Below, piece by piece: positions 20,620 to 32,256 of a stretch of DNA of 64,000 nucleotides. The notes under the pieces were generated by a model. The model did no database searches. It had not been told where the DNA came from and was given only the letters and a program-made list of their open reading frames with translations. Each line of letters begins with the position of its first letter. Position 1 is the first letter of the stretch. The position numbers and the translations under genes were made by a program. The DNA lies in assembly GCA_003254905.1 (NCBI GenBank), contig QANU01007451.1, positions 230,148 through 294,147 of the forward strand. The letters are read 5' to 3'. This stretch comes from Nissolia schottii. Lineage: Eukaryota; Streptophyta; Magnoliopsida; Fabales; Fabaceae.

Positions 20620-22268
20620 ATGTCAAAAATTAACATAATAATTCAAGTTAACATGGTGATAGATTGGTAGGGCCTCTCACGGGGAGCTGCTGCACCTAGC
20701 TGTCTCAAATATTTCCTTAGAATTATGGGATTTTGCTAGCATATACTAATGATGTGCAATTACAGATGCTGAAATCTGATCTGTTGACTAACCCTGCCCT
20801 GCACCCATATTACAAGTTGGCTGATGATTTGGTCTTCAAAGGGCATAGGTTGTTAATTCTGAAAGACACTGTTGTGAGAAGCCTCATTTTGTAGTGGTTG
20901 CACACCTCACATCAACAGGGACATTCAGGAATCTGGGCTACAGTTCATAGGATAAAATCTGTTTTATTGGAAGGGTTTGAGCAAGGATGTTACCCAATTT
21001 ATTCAGGGGTGTGAAACCTGCCTTAGATGCAAGTATGAGACAGTGGCAACACTAGGGTTACTACAGCCTTTACCTATACCAGATGGGGTTTGGCACAGTA
21101 TTTCCATGGATTTTATCGAGAATGGGTTATTGTCGATCACTTAAGTATGCTTACATTGTGGCCTTGGGAACAGCTTCTTAATTGGCAGAAACTTTCATTC
21201 ACAATATTTACAGACTTCATGGTGCACCTGCTAATATAGTGAGTGATAGAGACCCTCTCTTTACAAGCAAATCTTGGACAACTTTGCTTCAGCAATTGGG
21301 AGTTACACAGAGCCTTTCTACAGCTTACCATCCTCAATTTGATGGTCAAACCGAGGTCCTCAATCGTTTTTTAGAACATTGCCTATGAGCAATGACATGG
21401 CAAAGCCCTAAGGAGTGGTGTAAGTGGTTACCTCTAGCTGAATGGTGGTACACCACTTTTCATTTAGCCATTCAGGTCACCCTTTATGAGGTCTGTATGG
21501 ACAACCCCCACCTCTTCATCTCCCATACTTTCCCTATAGTACTCTTGTTGAGGCAGTGGATCGTAGCTTTGTTGCCCGTGAGAATATGCTTAAAAACTTG
21601 AAAGGGAATTTGATGAAAGCTCAGGCTCGTATGAAGCGGCTTGCTAACAGGGGAAGAATTGATTGTGTCTTCCACGAGACTTTGTTCCTTACCAAATTCT
21701 CCATAGAGTGGGGGAAGTTGCATATACTCTAGGGCTTCTTGCAGATCCAAAGATCCATCCCACCTTTCATGTGTCCTTGCTAAAAGCGTGTTGGGACCCT
21801 AACATTCAGCTCCGTGCTTTACCTCAGGAATGGGGCCACCTGGACTCGCCTAGAGAACTGCTGAAGATTTTGCAACGCCACATGGTTCAACGACGCCATC
21901 ACGCTGTTACGGAGGTGATGGTTCAGTGGCGTGGGGAATTGGACTTGGAATAGGAATTGGAATTGGAATTGGAATAGAGAAGATGTTCCTTGCTTTTGAT
22001 TTTACAGCTATTCCTTGAGGACAAGGAAGTTCTTAAGGGGGATATTATACATGTGGTTAGTTTATAGTTAGTTAGAATTAGTTGGGAGTTAGTTACAACT
22101 GCCCATAAGCAGTTAAGCTAACTGAGGGGAAGGAAATTCAGTATATAACTAAATGTAAATGATGAACAAGGCATGGAATGAATAATACGGTTCTTACCTC
22201 CACTCTCTGTTCTTCGCTGTTCTGCTTTGTTCTCTCTTTTCTCTCTTCTCTTCTTCTTCTTTTAAACA
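20620..22268 (+). mobile_element. truncated gypsy element: integrase to 3' LTR
   Basis: From about 20630 degenerate RNase H/integrase sequence is read: HLAVSN, PALHPYYKL, HTSHQQGHSG (HHCC zinc region), [49 protein letters not shown], and a chromodomain-like VMVQWRGELD. It ends with LEDKEVL and the purine tract TTAAGGGGG at about 22034-22042. An LTR-like sequence of about 220 bp then ends TTTTAAACA at 22268. Gag, protease and RT are missing on the left. Many stops and frame changes make it dead. Confidence 0.8.
22043..22268 (+). repeat. 3' LTR of the truncated gypsy element
   Basis: It follows the purine tract, carries TAGTTAG repeats and a GTATATAAC TATA-like box near 22143, and ends in CA at 22268. 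The expected initial TG appears mutated (TATACATGTGG). No 5' LTR partner is in the window. Confidence 0.5.
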
Positions 22269-23808
22269 TTTAACCAACTAAAAGACGTCACAAGTGGCAA
22301 AAACCATAGCTCAAGACTCAACTTCAGCATATGAGCGTGCAATGGTTGTTTACTTCTTGGCTTTCCAAGATAGAACGCCATCGCCTAGGAACATGCAATA
22401 ACCAGAAGTGGACTTGCAGGAATCAATACAATTGGCCCAATTAGCATTTGCAAATGTAGTGATATCAGATTGCTGCTACCAGAGAAGAAATACCCTTCCA
22501 TGGTGTTGTTTTCAAATATTTGAGTAAATGGTGTGCAACATCTAAATGTTGAGTAGTTGGATGTGCCACAAATTGACTAACCTTGTAAACACAAAATGCA
22601 ATATCTGGCCAAGTGATTTGAAGATAAGACAAGTGGCCAATAAGTTTCCTATATGAGGAAATGTCCTCAAGTGGAGTCCCTGCATCAAGCTGCAACATGT
22701 TATTAGGATCCATTGGTAGGGCAACAGGCTTATAACCAAGAAAACCAGTGTCATCAAGCAAAGAGAGAACATATTTCCTTTGGTTTAATGTGATTCTGTG
22801 AGTGGACTGAGAAATCTCAAGGCCTAGGAAGTATCTTAAGTTTCCAAGATCCTTAAGCTTGGAGTGAGTTTACAGGGCTGCCTTAACTTTATCTAATAGA
22901 ACAGTAGAAGGTCTTGCAAGCACTATATCATCTACATAGACAATGACTATTACAAGTGTAGCATCTGGACCATTTGTAAATAGTGAGTAGTTGTTCTTGG
23001 AATGAGCAAAGCCAAGAGAGAGCAAAGCATTGGTAAATTTAATGAACCATTGTCAAGATGCCTTCTTAAGACCATAAATTGACTTATTAAGTTTGCAAAC
23101 CAACTTCTCACCAGTAGAGGAAATGACACTAGTATGATAGCATTGTGGCAAGGACATGTAGCCTTCTTCAAATAAGTCACCATACCACAAAGTATTGTTA
23201 ACATCAAACAGAAGTAAGTGCCAGCCTTTAACTACAACCAATGAGAGAAGAATCCTTATTGCAATGTGCTTAGCAACAGGAGAGAAAGTCTCCAAATAAT
23301 CGATCACTGCCTGTTGTGTAAATCCTTGAGCAACGAAGCGTGCTTTGTGCCTTGAGATTGAGCTGGTTGTATTTAACCCTATAAACTCATCTGCACCCTA
23401 TGGGAGTTTTACCAGTGGGTAGAGGCATGAAAGTCCAAGTGTGGTTATTCTCCGTAGTATTTAACTCTTCTTGCATAGCTTGTCTCCATTCAACATATTT
23501 AATAGCTTGAGAATAGAAATGAGGTTCATAAACTATAGTAACATTGTTGATGAATACAACATATGTAGTTATGAGTTTATGATAATTCAAGTGATTGCTG
23601 ATGGGATAAGAGGAGGCACAAGCATAGTCAGACAGATAAGCAGGCTATTTGTGAGCTCTAGCAGATCTCCTAAGAGGAATTGCAACAGTTGTAGAAGGTG
23701 CAACAGGATCAGGAGCAACGATGTCAGCTACCTGTGTAGGAGGCAAAATAGGACACTTGGGCTGGTGTTCCTAGAGCAGTAGGTAAGATAATGACTGGAA
23801 AGGGATTC
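22269..23808 (-). pseudogene. copia reverse transcriptase and RNase H remnants
   Basis: Fragments read EWRQAMQEELNTTENNHTW (RT start), FSPVAK, KLNKSIYGLKKAS, a degenerate YVDD-box region around 22940, then LDDTGFLGYKPVALPMDPN, SYRKLIGHLSYL and the RNase H start. It ends at a mutated ESxAMVFATCDVFxLVKCL at 22325-22269, typical of copia RNase H. Order and strand match the other half at 29337-31910. Confidence 0.82.
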
Positions 23809-24284
23809 TGTTACACACCCCCTGCAGTTGCTGCCGCTGAAACGGTTAAGGCTAGAAAAGGAAAGGAAATAATTCCCTTTCCATTTGTTTGTTCTAGAAG
23901 ATCAAGTAGATTAAGGAAAGAATAAATCTGTTGGGTTGTTACAACAGATTAGGGGCTGATTTGCTAACCAAATCAGGGAAGAATAAGTTAGGGGAGAAAA
24001 AATAGGGAGGGAGAAAATAATGGTCAATCCCTTTATTCTCTCTCACTCGGTTGTATAAGGGAAGTCTAGGAGAAAGGGAAAGGCATTCAAAATTTTAGAC
24101 AGAATTAGGGGACCAAGAGATCCATCAATTCCCAGAATTATTGTTCTATTTTCATTTGTTAATTCTGCAGCCCTTGGGCCAGCATTTTGTGTTCTGCACC
24201 GACATTCCCCACTGGAATTCGGTAATTATCAATAATAAACCAATATTTTTAGCAAGCTATATTCAATTGATACTAGTTCTTATA
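23809..24284 (+). repeat. 5' LTR of nested gypsy element
   Basis: It has the same length as the 3' LTR and is the family from which the solo LTR at 14522-14967 derives. The terminal CA has become TA. Confidence 0.93.
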
Positions 24285-24286
24285 AC

Positions 24287-24298
24287 TGGTATCAGAGC
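24287..24298 (+). promoter_or_regulatory. primer-binding site of nested gypsy
   Basis: TGGTATCAGAGC lies two bases after the 5' LTR and is complementary to initiator tRNA-Met. Confidence 0.88.
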
Positions 24299-24321
24299 AC
24301 CGTTCCTAGGGACGACTGTGC

Positions 24322-25460
24322 ATGGTTTCCACGCGCGCTGTCATGGAGGCTAGGCTGGACACGTTGGAGAGGCAGATGGAGGAGATGAGGGAGTCTCAGG
24401 CAGAAATTAAGGAGACTTAGACGACATTGACGCTTCTGCAGCAAATCATGAACAGGTTGCCACCCCAGCAACCCGGAAGCAATCAAGAAGAGGAGGACAG
24501 AGCCTCAGGAGTCAGATAGGAGGAAGGAAGGAACGAGAGAGGAGCAAGAACCTAGGCAATTCGAGGCCACACGGAAATTGGATGTTCCAGTTTTTGTGGG
24601 GGAAGGAGCCTCAGACTGGTTAGTCAAAATGGAGAGGTATTTCAGGGTGACATAGGCAGCACCTCAGGATAAGATGGACATAGTGACGTTGGCGTTGGAA
24701 GGGGAGGCCCTCACGTGGATGGAATGGTGGGAAGAACACACGCCCTCACTGAGTTGGGAACAATTTCGAGCAGACCTGCTAAAGCGGTTCCAGCCTGGAG
24801 CCGCTCTTAACCCCCTGGCACCACTCTTGGAGGTAAGATAGGTAGACGGTGTAGCAAGGTATCGGAAGAAGTTTGAGGCCGCAGCCAGGTCTCATAAAAA
24901 TCTGGGAACGGAGGCGTTGTTGTGCATCTTTGCCAATGGATTGAAGAGGGAGATACATGCGGAATTAGAGGTGGGTAGGTTCAACAATTTACCTGCCTTG
25001 ATGGACAAGGCCATGGCAATTGAATGGCGGAACCAAGCAGGGAGGGAATCAAGAGTAAATCCCGGTAACAGGAGATGGGAGGGTGGTTTCAGATATAGTG
25101 GCACCAGTAGATGACCCTCCGTAGGGTCAAACTACTCCAAACAGGCAGGGGTCACCAGACCCCCTGATAACAGAGGGGGAGGAAGAACAAAAGCAGGGTA
25201 CAATGCGAGCCAGAAGACCACCGAATCATCCGTGGGGAACAAACCGGTTCTGAGTGGAGGAGGGAGTACGACCCACGTAAACAACCTGAAGCCTAATAAC
25301 ACGCGGCGGCTGTCCAACGAAGAGTGGGCAGAACAGCAGAGAAAGGGCCGCTGTTTTCGCTGTGGAGAGACATGGAGCCACGAACACAGATGCACTATGA
25401 AGCATTTCCAAATCCTGCTTCTAGAAGCTGAAAAGGGGGAAGAGGCCGAACAAGAAGGAA
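24322..25460 (+). pseudogene. gypsy gag with zinc knuckle
   Basis: It starts MVSTRAVMEARLDTLERQM (coiled coil). The capsid region includes ALEGEALTWMEWW- and FANGLKREIHAELEV-like segments, and the nucleocapsid knuckle CFRCGETWSHEHRC lies at about 25350-25392. In-frame stops (such as at 24418) and a frame change before 25232 break it. Confidence 0.8.
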
Positions 25461-25499
25461 CGCCTCAACCGGAGGACCTGGACCGAGCAGAGGAGAGAC

Positions 25500-25705
25500 C
25501 AGAACTGCAATTATCATCCTATAGTTATTGGGGACTCACGTCCCACAAAACTTTCAAGGTGTTAGGGGATATTCACGGACACAAGGTGGTGGTCCTCATT
25601 GACCCCGGGGCTTCAGCCAATTTCCTCGCAACCGAGGTGGTCAAGAGGCTAGCACTTCCTGCGAAAGGTCCGAGAATTTCAGGTGGAAGTGGGAAATGGG
25701 GCTAA
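25500..25705 (+). pseudogene. gypsy protease, active-site Ser changed to Pro
   Basis: The segment VVVLIDPGASANFLATEVV aligns with retropepsin D-S-G but reads D-P-G, and the frame stops soon after. One codon change (TCC/TCA to CCC) explains it. It cannot be active in this form. Confidence 0.7.
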
Positions 25706-26169
25706 GGAATAGGGTGATGAAGGATGTGAATCGGTCCCCCTGACTACTCAAGGAGTAAAATTAATCCTGGACTTTTACATCATGAAATTAGCCTGTTTAG
25801 AGGTAGTCTTGGGAGCAGGATGGTTAGCTAGCTTGGGAGAATTTGTGGGAAATTATAAGGAGCTAACTTTGAGCTGGGAGCACGAGGGGGAGAGGAAGTT
25901 TCTGCAAGGGACTCGTCCTTAAGCCGCAGCAAAGCCTCCTGGAAGAACACGTTGCACACCCTTCGGCATAAGGGAGAGGGCTATGTCATCACCTCCCTGA
26001 CTATGGCAACCGAAGAACCAGAAACAGAGGAAATGTCTGCTGAAACCTAGCTATTTCTCTAGAGATTCCAGGATCTATTTCAGCAACCCGAAGGGCTACC
26101 ACCCCAGCGCCAGAATGACCATGCCATCCTCCTCAAGGAAGGCTCGGCCATTCCTTGCATCAGGCCTTA

Positions 26170-26925
26170 CAGGTACCCCCATTACCAAAACACTGAAATA
26201 GAAAAAATTGTGCAAGAAATGTTGCAGTCAGGAATCATTAGACCGAGCACGAGCCCTTTTGCAAGCCCTGTGATCTTAGTCAAGAAGACGGATGGAGGCT
26301 GGAGGTTTTGTGTGGACTATAGGGACCTGAACCGAGAAACCATAGCAGACAAGTTTCCCATCCCCGTGATTGATGAGTTATTGGATGAAATAGGGAACAC
26401 CACCATGTTCAGCAAGTTGGATCTCAAATCGTGTTACCATCGGATCAGAATGTGAGAGGAGCACATCCATGAACAGCATTCTGGACCCATGAGGGGCACT
26501 TTGAATTTTTGGTAATGCCCTTTGGTTTAACTAACGCACCCTCCACCTTTCAGGCACTCATGAACCAATTGTTAAGACCCTTTTTGAGGAAATTCGTCTT
26601 AGTTTTCTTCGACGACATACTCATTTATAGCCAACATTTAGCACAACATTGGGAGCATCTCCAGCAGGTATTTGAGGTTCTTAGACAACATCAGCTTTTC
26701 CTTAACAAAAAAAAAATGCAGGTTCGCTCAAATGCAGATTGAATACCTAGGACATCTCATCTCAAGGGAGGGAGTTGCGGCAGATCCCATGGAAGTCCAG
26801 GATATGTTGGATTGGCCAATCCCTAAGGATCTCAAGGCCTTATGCGGGTTCCTGGGTCTAGCCGGGTATTATCGACTCTTTGTGAAGAATTATGGGAGGA
26901 TAGCATGGCCCTTACCCAACTTTTG
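26170..26925 (+). pseudogene. gypsy reverse transcriptase
   Basis: Contiguous motifs are [65 protein letters not shown], then after a stop at 26453 [25 protein letters not shown] (catalytic box) and the thumb LGHLISREGVAADP. An 8-9 base A run near 26707-26716 coincides with a frameshift. Confidence 0.88.
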
Positions 26926-26929
26926 AAGA

Positions 26930-27420
26930 AGGACCAATTCCATTGGAATGAAGAAGCCCAAGCAGCCTTTGAAGCACTAAAAACATCCATGACAACATTT
27001 CTTGTGTTTGCAGTTCCCTCATTTTCCAAACCTTTTGTCACAGAGACAGATGCATCCGGCAAAGGTATAGGAGCCGTCTTGATGCAGGAAGGTCGGCCAG
27101 TCGCCTATATGAGCTAGAAAATTTCAAACAGAGCTCAATCCAAGTCGGTTTACGAGAGGGAGTTGATGGCCATGGTGCTTGCCATCCAAAAGTGGCGGCA
27201 TTACTTCCTTGGCAACCGGTTCACAGTTTTCACAGACCAGAAGAGCCTGAAGTTTTTACTCGACCAGAGGATTAGGGGGGGAGAGCAGCAGAAGTGGATA
27301 GCTAAGCTATTGGGGTTCGACTTTGAGATCCGATACAAGGCTGGGAAGGATAGCCGAGTAGCCGATGCTCTCTCCAGAAAGTTTCAACTTGCTACCATGT
27401 TAGTCGTCACAGCTGAAGAA
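26930..27420 (+). pseudogene. gypsy RNase H
   Basis: [18 protein letters not shown] (first catalytic Asp), YERELMAMVLAIQKWRHYF, FTVFTDQKSLKFLLDQR and DSRVADALSRK are seen. A TAG stop at 27115 interrupts it. Confidence 0.85.
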
Positions 27421-27539
27421 TGGGAAGGACTATCAGAGGAAGTGCAAACAGACCCAAAGCTCAAAGACATCATGCAGAACATAATTTCAGGCAAGGAGGC
27501 TCCAGCTGGCTACACCTTACACAACGGCAAATTGCTGCA

Positions 27540-28375
27540 TCAAGGGAGGTTGGCAATTCTGAAGCATTCTAAGCTGATTCCTAAAACACTCTAGGAATTC
27601 CACGATACCAAGGTGGGAGGCCACTCAGGGTTCTTCCGGACATACAAAAGGATAGCTGGCCTTTTACATTGGGAGGGCATGAAGCGGACCATCATGAATT
27701 ATGTAAAACAGTGTGCCGTTTGTCAAACCCACAAACACTCCACCTTAAGCCCTACAGGTCTGTTACAGCCCCTCCCCATCCCTACTAATGTGTAGTCTGA
27801 TATCGCCATGGATTTTATAGGAGGACTACCAAAGGCTCAAGGGCAGGATACCATCTTTGTCGTAGTGGACAGGATGACCAAGTACGCCCCCATTTCTTCC
27901 CATTATCCCATCCCTACTCCGCCAAGGAGGTGGGGGAATTGTTCGTGAAAGAGGTAGTTAAACTCCAAGGGTTCCCAAGTTCCATTGTCTCCGAACGCGA
28001 CCGAGTGTTTATGAGTGCCTTCTAGTCAGAAACTTTCAAGGAAGCCGGCACCACCCTCAAAATGAGCTCAGTAAATCATCCCCAAACGGATGGGCAAAGC
28101 GAGGCCGTGAATAAATGTGTAGAAACCTATCTCCGTTGTTCACGAGCTCCAAACCCAAACAATGGCCTAGCTGGCTCAACTGGGCAGAATATTGGTACAA
28201 CACCAATTATCATGGCTCGATTAAAATGACACCCTTCCGGGCTCTATATGGACGAGAACCACCACTATTATTGCGAGGAGGAGGAGAAGTGGCAGTAGAG
28301 GAAGTTCGAAGCTTAATGGAGGAACGGAATCAGAAGTTAGATGAACTACAATTTTAGCTTGAGAGAGCTTAGAAT
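27540..28375 (+). pseudogene. gypsy integrase
   Basis: The zinc domain is intact (GGHSGFFRTYKR, CAVCQTHK). The core shows MDFIGGLPKAQG, VVVDRMTKYAP, VNHPQTDGQSEAVN and a later WAEYWYNTNYHGSIKMTPF. A TAG at 27793 and a frameshift near 27890 break it. Confidence 0.85.
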
Positions 28376-28378
28376 CGG

Positions 28379-28857
28379 ATGAAAACATATGCAGACAAGA
28401 AAAGGAGGGATGTATCCTTGGCACCGGGAGAACAAGTCTATCTCAAGCTACAACCGTACCGCATGAAGTCTTTAGCAAAGCGGGTGAACCAGAAGCTTAG
28501 TGCACGGTTTTATGGTCCTTTTGAGGTACTTGAATGGATCGGACAAGTCGCCTACAAGCTCAAATTACCAGAAGGGGCGCGAGTCCACCCCGTTTTTCAC
28601 GTTTCCCTCCTAAAAAAGTGTGTTGCCCCAACCGGCCAAGCCCAACCCTTCCCCAAGGCACTCACTGACGACTTTGAACTCCAAGTGGAACCCCAGCAGG
28701 TCATCGCTGTCCGCACAAATGCAGTAGGACAAGAGGAAGTCTTGCTCAAATGGAAGAACCTCCCTACCTTTGGAAACTCGTGGGAATTGGCAGCAGACAT
28801 CCAAGAAGCTTTCTCCTCTTTTCACCTTGAGGACAAGGTGATACTTCAAGGGGAGGG
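28379..28857 (+). pseudogene. gypsy integrase tail and chromodomain
   Basis: GEQVYLKLQPYR and HPVFHVSLLKKC form the GPY module. VLLKWKNLPTFGNSWELAADI followed by FHLEDKV is the chromodomain and the conserved end of chromovirus polyproteins. The stretch from 28379 to the end is open. Confidence 0.85.
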
Positions 28858-28860
28858 TAT

Positions 28861-29336
28861 TGTTACACACCCCCTGCAGTTGCTGCAGCTGAAACGGTTA
28901 AGGCTAGAAAAGGAAAGGAAATAATTCCTTTTCCATTTGTTTATTCTAGAAGATCAAGTAGATTAAGGAGAGAATAAATATGTTGGGCTGTTACAACAGA
29001 TTAGGGGCTGATTTGCTAACCAAATCAGGGAAGAATAAGTTAGGGGAGAAAAAATAGGGAGGGAGAAAATAATGGTTGATCCCTTGATTCTCTCTCACCC
29101 GGTTGTATAAGGGGAGTCTAGGAGAAAGGGAAAGGCATTCAGAATTTTAGACAGAACTAGGGGACCAAGGGATCCATCAATTCCCAGAATTATTGTTCTA
29201 TTTTCATTTGTTAATTCCGCAGCCCTTGTGCCAGCATTGTGTGTTCTGCACCGACATTCCCCATTGGAATTCGGTCATTATCAATAATAAACCAATATTA
29301 TCAGCAAGCTATATTCAATTGATACCAGTTCTTACA
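28861..29336 (+). repeat. 3' LTR of nested gypsy element
   Basis: It directly follows a purine tract (CAAGGGGAGGGTAT), starts TGTTACACACCC and ends CTTACA. It is followed by the second copy of GATTC. Confidence 0.93.
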
Positions 29337-30410
29337 GATTCTCAGAAAATGGGGCTTAACATCATGAAAGGGAAATAAATGCTCATGAAACACCACATCT
29401 CTAGAGATAAGATATGTATCAGAAAACAAGTTATACAATTTGTAGCCCTTATATCCATGAGGATATCCAACAAATACACAAGGTTTTGTTCTAGCACTGA
29501 ATTTATGTCTGGTAAAGACCAAGCATAGCATAAGCATCCAAACACATTAAGGTGGCTGTACTCGGGATCAATGTGGTAAAGTTTAGAGAATGATGTGACA
29601 TTATTGAGGAGGGGAGAGGGGGTCTGTTTATTATAAGCATCAATTGTGACACATTCTCCCCAAAGTTTTAGAGGTACTCCAAATTGAAAGAAAACTTCCC
29701 GAGGCACATTTAGTAGATGTTAGTGTTTCCTTTCGACTAAGAGTTTTGCTTAGGGGTTTCCACACGAGAACTAATGGTCAATATCACATTCAGCCAAAAA
29801 TTCAGCCATATCAAATTCTCTCCCATTGTCACTTCTAATACACTTAATTTCTAGCATGGAATTGAGTTTTCAACCATAAGGTGAACTGTTTCAACATGGT
29901 ACTTGCTTCAAACTTCATTTTCAGTAGTTTAACCCAAGTGAAGCATGTGTGATCACCCACTATTGTAAGGAAGCACTTGTCGCTACATGGGTAGGGACTC
30001 GGAAAGGACCCCAAATATTACAATGCAACAAGTCAAAATAATAAGGAAGTAATTGTTGTTAAAAGGAAAGGAAAGCTCATTTTATTAGATGACAAAGTCC
30101 TCACTGTGTATAATCAATTTTCTATAAGAGGGATGTCCTAACCTAGATTGCCACAGCTATGAAGAAATCTTAACAGTATTTATACAAGCATTAGGAACAT
30201 CATAACTAGAAAGTAAATTGGAATTGAAAGCAGTAGAGGCTGATTTATTTGCAGATGTACTGAAAACATGTGAGGCAATTGGTGAAGGAGGAATCTTGAA
30301 GACATAGAGTCCATGGACAAGATCACCCTTCCCAATCGTCCTCATTGTCTTCATGTACTGTACCAAGAAATAAGAAAGATTGAACACAACACCACAATTA
30401 AGAGTCATGT
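29337..30410 (-). pseudogene. copia integrase remnants
   Basis: Fragments read MPREVFFQFGVPLKLWGECV, HIDPEYSHLNVFGCLCYA, KPCVFVGYPHGYKGYKLYN and VVFHEHLFPF, the well-known copia integrase C-terminal block. The catalytic core around 29750-30100 is frame-broken. Confidence 0.85.
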
Positions 30411-30643
30411 AGCAATGAACTAACAGAAAGAAGGTTCAATTTGATCTCAGGAACAAAGTACACATTACGTGAGGTGATATCAAAATTTAAAGGAACTGAA
30501 CCAAAGAAAAGAACAGGAATCCAAGTTTGGTTAAGAAGGAGAACAAACCGATTAAGAACAGGCTTGATATGAGAAAAATGAGTCATACAAGAGAAAATAT
30601 GGCATGTATCACCAGAATCAATTATCCAATCGTTTTGAGGCAA
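30398..30643 (-). pseudogene. copia aspartic protease
   Basis: The frame WIIDSGDTCHIFSCM carries the DSG active site, with an Asp where the family usually has Ala after it. VYFVPEIKLNLLSVSSL is the conserved copia protease/linker end. Confidence 0.8.
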
Positions 30644-30659
30644 AAATGTTGAGTTACAA

Positions 30660-31650
30660 AATGAGCAGAAGAAAGTGTACCTGCTTATGATGAATTGGAT
30701 TGAAAAGATGCGATGGTGGTGACAAAATGGGATTGCAGCAAGTTGAGAAGCTACTGATACTACTCATTACGTATTTGAATGTTGCCATCCTCACATGTTG
30801 AAGCTACTTGATTCACATTACTGCTTCTCTTCTTCTTCTTCTTGGATTTCCCTTTGTAACCCGAAGGATATTCAATAGTCACAAAGCATTTTCCAAAGGG
30901 ATGACCTTTGGCACCACAATCAAGGCATTTTGGAGTGGATTTATCCGCTGAGCTAGCTTTAGAACCATTGGTAGAAAAGTCTAATTGAGAATCTTGGTCT
31001 CCTGTTGCATAATTAGGGAGTATACCTTGTTCATCGGAGGGAGCGGCTCCATCATTAAGATTTGGCCATGCGCATGATGAAAATCATCATTTAAACCCAT
31101 AAGAAATTGTAAAACGTATTCTTCCTCAATATGATCCATGAGTGGCTCAAAGCTACTGCAAGAATAGGAAAATGAGGGCGATGTCCTTCATCTCCTCGCA
31201 AATGAATTATAGTTTCGAATAATATTGTGAGACCGAAGACTGACAATGAGAGAGAGAGACACAGAGAGAAACAATTTCTTGTTCTTCACAGAAAATGCAA
31301 CGCACATAACTTACGAGATGAGAACGTTCCCAGGTCCTTCCAATTGGTGAAGATACAGAGGATTTGCAAGATCCTCCGTGGAAGCCACGATAAAGACGCA
31401 ACAGAGAAAAAAATGAAAGAGAAATTGGGGAAGAATAAAACTCAACTAGACAAATTGAAGGACTGCGAATCCCACCGATTGGGACCTCAAGAAAAATTTG
31501 AGAATCAAAGCTCAAATTCGCTGAAATTCTGTGGGGAGAGAGCTTTTCGTTGATTGAACCTTCCAGAAAGAGCTTGAGGTGTGAGGAACACACTCAAGAA
31601 TCAAAGATTCATGGCAGAAAAGCGCAGGAGTAGGATCGAAGATTAGGTGA
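30660..31650 (-). pseudogene. copia gag with CCHC knuckle
   Basis: Reading the - strand at about 30940-30890 gives CLDCGAKGHPFGKC, a perfect CX2CX4HX4C zinc knuckle. Upstream (to 31600) are gag-like fragments with many breaks. The gag start is not clear. Confidence 0.65.
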
Positions 31651-31905
31651 TGATGCAATATCAGAAGAATTGCAAAAGATGAAATGAATTCTCAAACTTT
31701 ATTTCTCAAGGAGTAAAGGTATTTATACAAGATATTTACAAGATCTTAAAAGCTCAACTAACGTTAAATATAATTTACTACTGCTAACAAATCTCTAACT
31801 GACTGCTTATGTGGCAGTCTCTAACTAACTTAATGTAACTGATCAGCTAACTAACATTCAGTGTAAAAGGACTTCTATACCCTCATATCATCTGACATAA
31901 TCATC
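31650..31905 (-). repeat. probable 5' LTR of the copia element
   Basis: On the - strand the region reads a TAGTTAG-rich U3 with GCCACATAAGCAG, then a TATA box (CTTGTATAAATACC near 31728) and a short U5. Ends and primer site are not clear, and the 3' LTR is lost. Confidence 0.45.
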
Positions 31906-31910
31906 CATAA

Positions 31911-32256
31911 GGTTGCTTTTTTACTTGGTTGACAAATTTAAGAATAGACCTTACTTCTGTGATAATTATCGTTTGTTTGTAACCAAACTATCCTAATTTA
32001 AACAAGGTAAATTAAAAAAAAAAAAAACTAAATGATTCGAGGCTTGCAAGCCAGCATCCTAATTTGTAACCAAGTTAAGATCATAGCAATCCAACAATCT
32101 TTAAAAGCATATTAATGTTACATACCCTTACTCTTCCTCCTCGTTAGAATCACTAGGAAGTGGCAGGAGCGACTCTAAGTACATAGTGTACGCAATGTAA
32201 TTAAACACACCACAAAAAGGTGCATGATGCTTGAGCAGCTCTCCTTTGACAAATTT
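31911..32256. other. AT-rich spacer, nothing recognised
   Basis: There is a poly(A) run near 32012 and no coding motif. Confidence 0.4.

Larger units (their letters stand above)
23809..29336 (+). mobile_element. complete chromodomain Ty3/gypsy retrotransposon nested in copia
   Basis: LTRs of 476 bp (23809-24284 and 28861-29336) begin TGTTACACACCC; the target duplication is GATTC (23804-23808, 29337-29341). The primer site TGGTATCAGAGC starts at 24287 and the purine tract ends at 28860. Gag, protease, RT, RNase H, integrase and chromodomain are present in order but with several stops and frameshifts. I count roughly 23 LTR differences in 476 (about 5%), mostly transitions. The left LTR ends TATA where the right ends TACA. 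Confidence 0.95.
22269..31910 (-). mobile_element. Ty1/copia retrotransposon, split by a gypsy element
   Basis: Two - strand blocks, 29337-31910 (gag, protease, integrase) and 22269-23808 (RT, RNase H), are one copia element cut by the gypsy element at 23809-29336. The cut is flanked by GATTC on both sides. The 3' end is lost at 22268, where RNase H sequence abuts another element's LTR. An LTR-like region lies at about 31650-31905, with a TATA box on the - strand near 31728. Frame breaks and stops are frequent, so the element is inactive. Confidence 0.85.
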
